Shown piece by piece: positions 56,351-64,000 of a stretch of DNA of 64,000 bases. The DNA comes from Thermosynechococcaceae cyanobacterium Okahandja (GTDB lineage: Bacteria > Cyanobacteriota > Cyanobacteriia > Thermosynechococcales > Thermosynechococcaceae). The first letter of the stretch is position 1, and each line of letters starts with the position of its first letter. Location of the stretch: the NCBI GenBank assembly GCA_041530395.1, contig CP136945.1:1116001-1180000 (forward strand). The letters run 5' to 3'. The notes under the pieces were generated by a model. It had not been told where the DNA came from. It ran no database searches and saw only the letters and a list, made by a program, of their open reading frames with translations. Position numbers and translations under genes: made by a program.

Positions 56351-58324
56351 CTAGGCTTGGACCGAGAAGATGACAAAGCCGAGGACTGCTAGTAGGACAA
56401 TTAAGGCGTAAAATTGAGCACGACCATTTTGGAAGTACTTCAAGCCTTCCCCGGTGACCATCGTGACAAACCCAGTCAGGTTGACCACCCCATCCACAAC
56501 GTTGTAGTCCACCTCCAGAACTTGCCGGGCGAGGCGACGGCAGCCTTGGACAAACACTGCGTCGTAGAGTTCGTCAAAGTACCACTTGTGCAGAGAAAAC
56601 TGGTAAAGCGGCTGAATGGCTTTGGCAATACTCTGGGGGCTAGGCGTGCCTTTGAGGTACATCAATGAGGCCAAGGTAATCCCAATCAGGCCAATACCGA
56701 CGGAACTGCCCCCCAGTACCAAAAACTCCGTGAGGTCAACGCCATGCTCGGCAACCACCTCTCCTGGGGCATGGATAAAGGCTTCAAACAGGTTATTAAA
56801 GGGGGTGCCCAGCAGGCCAATCAGCATCGAGGGAATTGCCAAAACGGCAAGGGGAACGGTCATGGTCCATGGGGACTCGTGGGGTTCGGCAGCATGGTGC
56901 GCCTCATGGCCGTGATCGTGGTTGACCCGTAGCTCCGGCGGAACGTTGCGAAATTGGCCTTCAAAGGTCATGAAGTACATGCGGAACATGTAAAAGGCCG
57001 TGAGACCGGCGGTCAGCCATGTCAGCACCCACATGGCCGGGTTGGCATGGAACACCGCCCCAAGAATTTCATCCTTAGACCAGAAACCGGCAAAGGGAGG
57101 CACCCCAGAAATGGCTAAACAGCCGATTAAAAAGGTAATGCCGGTAACGGGCATATATTTGCGCAGCCCTCCCATGTAGCGCATATCCTGAGCAAGGTCG
57201 GGGTCATGGCCAACCACCCCCTCCATACCGTGGATGACAGAACCAGAACCTAAAAAGAGCATGGCTTTGAAGTAGGCGTGGGTCATGAGGTGAAAAAGAC
57301 CGGCACTATAAGCCCCTACCCCCATTCCCATCACCATGTACCCCAGTTGGGAAATGGTGGAGTAGGCCAAGCTTTTTTTAATGTCGTTCTGGGTAATGGC
57401 AATCGTGGCTCCCATAAAGGCGGTAAAGGCCCCTGTCCAGGCAATGAGGTTCATGACACTGGGCAGTTGCTCAAAGACCGGGAACATCCGCGCAATCAGG
57501 AACACGCCCGCTGCCACCATGGTTGCCGCGTGGATGAGGGCAGAAATTGGCGTGGGGCCTTCCATGGCATCGGGGAGCCACACGTGCAGGGGGAACTGGG
57601 CAGATTTGGCCACTGGCCCGAGAAAGACAAGGATGGCCAGAATGGCGGCCACCCCTGAGGAGAGCAGGCTGCTGTTCACTAACTCGGTGAGGCGATCGCC
57701 CATCTCGCCAAATTCAAAGGTGCCCGTCGCCCAAAAGAGACCCACCATCCCCAGCAGTAGGCCAAAGTCACCCACACGGTTGGTGACAAAGGCTTTTTGA
57801 GCCGCTTCGGCGGCGCTTTTCCGGTCGTACCAGAAGCCGATTAGCAGGTAGGAGCACATCCCCACCAGTTCCCAGAAGATATAGACCTGAACGAGGTTGG
57901 GGCTGACCACTAGCCCCAGCATCGAGGAGCCAAACAAGCTCAGGTAGGCATAGAACCGCACATAACCGGGATCGTGCGCCATGTAGCCATCGGTGTAGAG
58001 CATCACTAGGAACGCAACACTGGTGACCACGACCAGCATCATGGCCGCCAGCGGATCAACCACGTAGCCCATGGCAATGTGAAGACTGCCCGCGGCTGCC
58101 CATTCAATCATCTGAGTGTAGGGGGCGTGCCCGTGGATCTGGCTCCACAGGAGAGCAAGGGAGTGGCCAAGGGCGATCGCCATCAAGGCCATGATAAAAA
58201 TCGCACTAGGTCGCCGCAGCCGGCTGGTGGTCTCGGAAAACGAAATGAGGCCAAAACCAACAATGAGCGCACCCAGCAGCGGTAAGACGGGAATGAGCCA
58301 TGCGTATTGATACAGGGGTTCCAT
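56351..58324 (-). CDS. ndhF1: NAD(P)H-quinone oxidoreductase subunit 5, NdhF1
   Basis: A 657-residue subunit of NDH-1L with about 16 membrane segments and the long lateral amphipathic helix near the C-terminus. Seen are FWELVGMCSYLLIGFWYDRKSA, KSAQFPLHVWLPDAMEGPTPIS and KKSLAYSTISQLGYMVMGMG. A His-rich loop (HDHGHEAHHAAEPHE, about residues 465-480) is notable. First gene of a six-gene minus-strand run to nnr. Confidence 0.94.
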   Translation of the reverse strand: MEPLYQYAWLIPVLPLLGALIVGFGLISFSETTSRLRRPSAIFIMALMAIALGHSLALLWSQIHGHAPYTQMIEWAAAGSLHIAMGYVVDPLAAMMLVVVTSVAFLVMLYTDGYMAHDPGYVRFYAYLSLFGSSMLGLVVSPNLVQVYIFWELVGMCSYLLIGFWYDRKSAAEAAQKAFVTNRVGDFGLLLGMVGLFWATGTFEFGEMGDRLTELVNSSLLSSGVAAILAILVFLGPVAKSAQFPLHVWLPDAMEGPTPISALIHAATMVAAGVFLIARMFPVFEQLPSVMNLIAWTGAFTAFMGATIAITQNDIKKSLAYSTISQLGYMVMGMGVGAYSAGLFHLMTHAYFKAMLFLGSGSVIHGMEGVVGHDPDLAQDMRYMGGLRKYMPVTGITFLIGCLAISGVPPFAGFWSKDEILGAVFHANPAMWVLTWLTAGLTAFYMFRMYFMTFEGQFRNVPPELRVNHDHGHEAHHAAEPHESPWTMTVPLAVLAIPSMLIGLLGTPFNNLFEAFIHAPGEVVAEHGVDLTEFLVLGGSSVGIGLIGITLASLMYLKGTPSPQSIAKAIQPLYQFSLHKWYFDELYDAVFVQGCRRLARQVLEVDYNVVDGVVNLTGFVTMVTGEGLKYFQNGRAQFYALIVLLAVLGFVIFSVQA

Positions 58325-58510
58325 GTGTGCAACCTAACCTTGAGCCGATCTGCTTTGTCTGAGGAACATACCTAGAGCACTGAGGCTGGCAATAGGTATG
58401 AATCACTAGTCTAGGCAAAACCCTTTACATTCTGCCATATCCCCTTAAGAAGGCGGGTAGTGCTACGAGTTACAGAAAATCACAAAACAGAATTTTTTTA
58501 GATTTGTTGC

Positions 58511-58523
58511 GCCTTGCCAAGGC
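58511..58523. promoter_or_regulatory. Palindrome GCCTTG-C-CAAGGC upstream of the SYLF gene
   Basis: A perfect 6-1-6 palindrome in the 281-bp divergent spacer between ndhF1 and the SYLF gene. It is a candidate operator for either gene. The rest of the spacer (58325-58605) holds A+T-rich tracts and no credible reading frame. Confidence 0.3.
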
Positions 58524-58605
58524 AGCATAGAGAAAGAATCAAGACGGAACGCTAGGGGGCGCGACTGCCGTCATTGATGTTGTGGTTGACGCAGGTAACA
58601 AGAAC

Positions 58606-59334
58606 ATGACTGTGGAAGTACGCTTACTGTTATGGGGAACGGTGCGCCAATGGGGTTGGCTACTGCTGGGGGCGATCGCCCTCATGCTGTGCCCCAATTC
58701 CGTTAGCGCCCAAACCGAACCCGATCCCAGTATGGTACAGCGGGTGGAAAATGCCACCTTTGTCTTAGGGGAATTTAGCTTTGGCAATCAGCAGCGCATT
58801 CCGCCCCGGATTATCCAGCGCGCCCAAGGCATTGCCATTATTCCCAATGTTGTGCAAGCGGGCTTCCTGTTTGGGGGTCGCCGCGGGGCGGGCATTTTGC
58901 TGGTGCGCAACGACAATAACGACTGGAGTAAACCCGCCTTCATTACCCTCACCGGCGGCAGTTTTGGCCTGCAAATTGGTGCCCAGTCCAGTGACGTGGT
59001 TCTCGCCTTTATGGATAAGAGTGTGGTCATGCGCAGCTTAGCGCAGTCCTTTCGCTTAGGGGGCAATGTCTCGGTGGCGGCAGGACCGGTTGGCGGTGAT
59101 ATTGTGAGTCCCACGGATCCAAGCCCCCAAGTTTACTCCTATACCCGCAATGCTGGGTTGTTTGCTGGCGTCGCTCTTGAGGGAGCCACCATTAGCTTTG
59201 ATCGCAATGCCAATACCCGCTTCTATGGTCAGCGCAACCTAACGCCAACGCAGATTTTTGAGAATGCGGTGCCCCTGCCCTCGCCACCGGTGCTCAACGG
59301 TCTGTACAATGCCCTCGGGCGGGCAGCCCGCTAA
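58606..59334 (+). CDS. SYLF/Ysc84-type lipid-binding domain protein, exported
   Basis: About 242 residues from ATG 58606. An N-terminal hydrophobic signal ends near SVSAQ. The rest is one SYLF domain (about 50-240): IPPRIIQRAQGIAIIPNVVQAGFLFGGRRGAGILLVR, FITLTGGSFGLQIGAQSSDVVL, GPVGGD and YTRNAGLFAGVALEG. Eukaryotic SYLF domains bind phosphoinositides; bacterial ones are mostly uncharacterised and periplasmic. GTG 58582 would add eight residues. It stands alone, divergent from ndhF1. Confidence 0.87.
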   Translation: MTVEVRLLLWGTVRQWGWLLLGAIALMLCPNSVSAQTEPDPSMVQRVENATFVLGEFSFGNQQRIPPRIIQRAQGIAIIPNVVQAGFLFGGRRGAGILLVRNDNNDWSKPAFITLTGGSFGLQIGAQSSDVVLAFMDKSVVMRSLAQSFRLGGNVSVAAGPVGGDIVSPTDPSPQVYSYTRNAGLFAGVALEGATISFDRNANTRFYGQRNLTPTQIFENAVPLPSPPVLNGLYNALGRAAR

Positions 59335-59435
59335 AAAACCTATCTTAGGTATAAGCAGAACCTGATCCACGTCCCCCATCAAACGAAAAGGCGGGTGATA
59401 TGATATGGGGGACTTAAATCAATGCGCGAATAGCT

Positions 59436-60974
59436 ATGGATTTGGTAACACTGGCGGCACAGTTGAATGCGGGCACCATTTTGCCCGAGACAATTGTTGT
59501 TATTACACTTCTTGTTGTCCTTCTTGCAGATCTCATTCAGGGTCGCCGCGCCGATCGCTGGACTCCCTACTTGGCGATCGCTGGCTTGGCCGGTGCCGTC
59601 TTGGCTATGATTCCCCAATGGGGGCAGGCGGAAACGGTGAGCTTCTTTGGCAGTTTTGTTTCCGATAACCTCAGCCTAGTCTTTCGCGGCTTGATTGCCC
59701 TCTCCGCCTTGGGCACCGTTTTGATGTCCATTCGCTACGTTGAGCAAACCGGTAGCTCCCTAGGCGAGTTTATGACAATTTTGCTAACGGCTACCGTTGG
59801 CGGGATGTTCATTGCCGGTGCCGAAGAACTCGTCTTTATCTTTATTGCCCTTGAAACCCTCAGTATTGCCTCCTACCTCTTAACGGGCTACACCAAGCGC
59901 GACAGCCGCTCCAACGAAGCTGCCCTGAAGTACTTACTCATCGGTGCGGCCAGCTCGGCCATTTTCCTGTACGGTTCTTCGCTGCTGTACGGTCTCTCCG
60001 GTGGCCATACGCATCTACCGGAAATAGCTGCCGCCCTGTCCTCCCAATCCCTTGGCCTCGTGGTGGCCTTAGTGTTTGTGATTGCGGGCATTAGCTTCAA
60101 AATTTCGGCGGTGCCCTTTCACCAGTGGACCCCCGATGTCTATGAAGGTGCGCCGACCCCCGTTGTGGCCTTTCTTTCCGTGGGATCAAAGGCGGCGGGG
60201 TTTGCCCTAGCGATTCGCTTTTTAACTTTGGCTTTCCCCAGCGTGACGGAGCAGTGGCAGCTTATCTTTACGGTGCTGGCCATTCTGAGCATGATTTTGG
60301 GGAATATTGTTGCCCTTGCCCAAACCAGTATGAAGCGGATGCTGGCCTACTCCTCCATTGGCCAAGCGGGATTTGTGATGATTGGCTTTGTGGTGGGCAC
60401 TGAAGCAGGCTACGCCAGTATGCTGTTCTATCTGCTGGTGTATCTGTTCATGAACTTAGGTGCCTTTACCTGCGTAATTCTCTTCTCGCTGCGGACGGGC
60501 ACCGATCAAATTAGCGAGTATGCGGGGCTGTACCAAAAGGATCCGCTGCTCACCCTTGGCCTGAGCCTCTGTTTGCTCTCCCTTGGCGGTATTCCACCCC
60601 TTGCGGGCTTCTTTGGTAAAATTTATCTGTTCTGGGCGGGCTGGCAAGCGGGTGCCTACGGGTTGGTGATTCTGGGGCTGCTCACCAGTGTAGTCTCAAT
60701 TTATTACTACATCCGCGTCGTTAAAATGATGGTCGTCAAGGAACCCAAGGAAATGTCGCCTGCGGTTCAAAACTATCCACAGGTGTCGTGGTCTGAGTTT
60801 GGGTTGCGGCCGTTGCAGGTGGGTTTGGTGATGACCGTAGTGGCCACCTCCTTAGCGGGAATTTTGGCTAATCCGATCTTTAACTTGGTGAATACTGCGA
60901 TTCTGGATGTGCCCAGTGTAGCAGCTCACCCCACGACGGTTGAAGTGGCTTACCAACCCCCTCAAAACCCCTAA
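59436..60974 (+). CDS. ndhB: NAD(P)H-quinone oxidoreductase subunit 2, NdhB
   Basis: A 512-residue, 14-helix membrane subunit common to all NDH-1 forms. Visible are [42 protein letters not shown] and [19 protein letters not shown]. It is thus the shared partner for both the CO2-uptake and respiratory subunits encoded in this window. A TATGAT box lies at 59399-59404. A small stem (60975-60993) follows directly after the stop. Confidence 0.95.
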   Translation: MDLVTLAAQLNAGTILPETIVVITLLVVLLADLIQGRRADRWTPYLAIAGLAGAVLAMIPQWGQAETVSFFGSFVSDNLSLVFRGLIALSALGTVLMSIRYVEQTGSSLGEFMTILLTATVGGMFIAGAEELVFIFIALETLSIASYLLTGYTKRDSRSNEAALKYLLIGAASSAIFLYGSSLLYGLSGGHTHLPEIAAALSSQSLGLVVALVFVIAGISFKISAVPFHQWTPDVYEGAPTPVVAFLSVGSKAAGFALAIRFLTLAFPSVTEQWQLIFTVLAILSMILGNIVALAQTSMKRMLAYSSIGQAGFVMIGFVVGTEAGYASMLFYLLVYLFMNLGAFTCVILFSLRTGTDQISEYAGLYQKDPLLTLGLSLCLLSLGGIPPLAGFFGKIYLFWAGWQAGAYGLVILGLLTSVVSIYYYIRVVKMMVVKEPKEMSPAVQNYPQVSWSEFGLRPLQVGLVMTVVATSLAGILANPIFNLVNTAILDVPSVAAHPTTVEVAYQPPQNP

Positions 60975-60993
60975 GCTTAACGATGATTTAAGC
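60975..60993 (+). other. Stem-loop GCTTAA-N7-TTAAGC right after the ndhB stop
   Basis: The 6-7-6 hairpin begins at the base after TAA. No T-run follows, so it is not a standard terminator; it could protect the 3' end of the message. Confidence 0.3.
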
Positions 60994-61042
60994 GGGATCG
61001 CTAGGAATATCCATCACAATCAGCGCAGGATGGAGACATGGA

Positions 61043-61384
61043 ATGACGTTGGGGCAAATTACAGTGGCGGAGTTGTCACAGCGACTCGCAAGCAGTGAGG
61101 TACAGACCCTGCAACTGATTGATGTGCGTGAGCCTGCCGAGTGGGCGATCGCTCACCTGCCCCACTTTATTTCCCTACCCCTGAGCCAGTTTCCAGCGTG
61201 GGCACCGCAAATTCGCCAGAAGCTAGATCCCACCAAGGAAACACTCGTGCTGTGCCATCATGGGGTACGTTCTGCCCAGATGGGGCACTGGTTGGTACAG
61301 CAGGGCTTTTGCAATGTCAAAAACATTGTGGGCGGCATTGATGCCTACGCTGCTGTGGTTGATCCCACCCTGCCCCGCTACTAA
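61043..61384 (+). CDS. Rhodanese-like domain protein
   Basis: A 113-residue single-domain sulfurtransferase-like protein. LQLIDVREPAEWAIAHLP and the active loop LCHHGVRS (Cys present) fit a thiosulfate or persulfide transferase of the GlpE/YgaP group. No signal peptide. GGAG lies 7 bp upstream of the start. Located between ndhB and gap2; the 27-bp gap to gap2 suggests cotranscription. Physiological sulfur acceptor unknown. Confidence 0.88.
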   Translation: MTLGQITVAELSQRLASSEVQTLQLIDVREPAEWAIAHLPHFISLPLSQFPAWAPQIRQKLDPTKETLVLCHHGVRSAQMGHWLVQQGFCNVKNIVGGIDAYAAVVDPTLPRY

Positions 61385-63066
<1,682 letters not shown>

Positions 63067-63077
63067 AGACAGACATC

Positions 63078-63962
63078 CTAAGCGGGTAACGTGGCAATCG
63101 AGGAAACCCCAGTGACGCTAATCTCTGGCGTGGTGCGTTTCACCAATCCCGCAAGGACGTTTCTAGGGCCAACTTCTAGGGCTTCGGTCACTCCTGCGGC
63201 AGCCAAGGCGTGGCAGGTATCCACCCAGCGCACAGAACCGGTCATTTGTAAACGTAAGCGCTCTTTGATCACACTGGCCTCAGTGGTCGGTTGGGGTTCT
63301 ACATTATTTAAGACCGGCATCACGGCATCGTGGAAGGGGCACTCTGCCAAGACACTGGCAAATTCAGCCGCTGCTTCGGCCATAAAAGGAGAGTGAAAGG
63401 CACCGCTAACATTCAGAGGCACCGCCCGCTTGACTTTAATTTGGTTGAGCAGTGTATCAACCGCCGCTGGCGTACCCGAGATAACGACCTGCCCCGGATG
63501 ATTATCGTTAGCGAGGACAACATCAGGGGTGGTGGCGATCGCCCCCATGAGGGCATCCCGATCAAAGCCGATGAGCGCCACCATTTTGCCACCGCCCGCT
63601 ACATTCATCAGAGCGGCGCGTTTTTGCACCAGCTTGAGGCCCGTTACAAAATCAAATACGTTCGCCGCATAAAGCGCCACGTACTCCCCTAAGCTATGGC
63701 CAGCAACAAAATCTGCGGTAGCTCCTCGCTCTTTCAGGGCATCCACCAGTAGGCTCTCCACCACAAACAGGCTGGGCTGCGTGTAAAGAGTTTGGTCGAG
63801 GTCTCCTGTCGTGCCTGCACAGCACTCAATGACCGACCAGCCTAGGATAGATGCAGCCAGAGCGCATCGTTCCTGAGTGGGGGGATAAGCGTCTAATAGA
63901 TCCGCCATCATGCCGCTACGTTGCGAGCCTTGGCCGGGAAACAACCATGCTGTTTTTGTCAT
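63078..63962 (-). CDS. fabD: Malonyl-CoA:acyl carrier protein transacylase
   Basis: About 294 residues from ATG 63962. Moves malonyl from CoA to ACP for fatty-acid synthesis. LFPGQGSQRSGM opens the domain. The nucleophile is in GHSLGEYVAL, and NVSGAFHSPFM carries the catalytic His. Complete. TTG 63974 would add four residues. Only 38 bp remain to the right edge, so any fabH upstream lies outside. Confidence 0.94.
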   Translation of the reverse strand: MTKTAWLFPGQGSQRSGMMADLLDAYPPTQERCALAASILGWSVIECCAGTTGDLDQTLYTQPSLFVVESLLVDALKERGATADFVAGHSLGEYVALYAANVFDFVTGLKLVQKRAALMNVAGGGKMVALIGFDRDALMGAIATTPDVVLANDNHPGQVVISGTPAAVDTLLNQIKVKRAVPLNVSGAFHSPFMAEAAAEFASVLAECPFHDAVMPVLNNVEPQPTTEASVIKERLRLQMTGSVRWVDTCHALAAAGVTEALEVGPRNVLAGLVKRTTPEISVTGVSSIATLPA

Positions 63963-64000
63963 TATGCTGCTCAATCGAAAACAGTTTTGCGGGCAGACAA

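Noticed and set aside
63963-64000. Possible 3' end of fabH at the right edge
   Set aside because: A TGA can be read upstream of fabD, but too few codons remain and they do not resemble a FabH C-terminus.

Overview
The window looks like a chromosomal segment of a unicellular cyanobacterium, most likely a thermophilic Thermosynechococcus-type strain. The evidence is gene content: cyanobacterial NDH-1 subunits with a CO2-hydration (Cup) protein, carboxysome shell protein CcmO, ferredoxin-dependent NirA and NarB, NarM, cyAbrB, Gap2, FtrC, DUF3318 and Tic20/Ycf60 proteins, an arginine dihydrolase, and many copies of the HIP1 octamer GCGATCGC. The genus is an inference from general resemblance. I saw no rRNA, transposase, prophage, group II intron or CRISPR array. 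The only RNA gene found is tRNA-Thr(UGU).

Layout. 1-3902 (minus): ndhF-ndhD-cup, a CO2-uptake NDH-1 operon whose Cup gene runs off the left edge. 4208-4636 (plus): an RsbW-like anti-sigma ATPase. 4633-10564 (minus): a triple-FHA ABC transporter, then pheA, ald and ilvE. 10803-14227: cdsA, a DUF2227 protein and an AMIN/amidase_3 cell-wall hydrolase. 14238-24016 (plus): a complete nitrate assimilation operon nirA-nrtA-nrtB-nrtC-nrtD-narB-narM, with a textbook NtcA promoter. 24013-25919 (minus): cyAbrB-coaX-ccmO. 26385-30181: ftrC, then panB, gpmI and purU on the minus strand. 30314-30861: a PedR-like LuxR regulator and a small partner. 31019-36301: a 1760-residue haemagglutinin-type exoprotein ending in a CHAT protease domain. 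36386-38613: pyrG and a DUF3318 gene. 38610-45359 (minus): tig, clpP, clpX and ppc. 45581-49404 (plus): arginine dihydrolase, a glutamine amidotransferase-like protein, tRNA-Thr, a Cys-rich small protein and Tic20. 49385-58324 (minus): ndhF1-ndhD1-alpha/beta hydrolase-double permease-anmK-nnr. 58606-62434 (plus): a SYLF protein, ndhB, rhodanese and gap2. 62431-63962 (minus): fabD and plsC.

The genes give a coherent picture of carbon and nitrogen supply. NDH-1MS, CcmO, PEP carboxylase and Gap2 serve carbon fixation. The nir operon, alanine dehydrogenase and arginine dihydrolase serve nitrogen. A cyAbrB regulator and a redox-type LuxR regulator sit among them.

The most unusual items are: (1) NarB carries an N-terminal extension of about 95 residues that resembles a DUF1830 domain, with a possible internal GTG start for the enzyme alone; (2) the haemagglutinin-CHAT giant gene, whose middle part is visibly richer in A+T; (3) a run of TTATGAC repeats in front of pyrG that makes a relay of overlapping mini-ORFs; (4) ccmO downstream of a cyAbrB gene in one apparent operon. 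Domain names come from reading the protein sequences; no database search was run.
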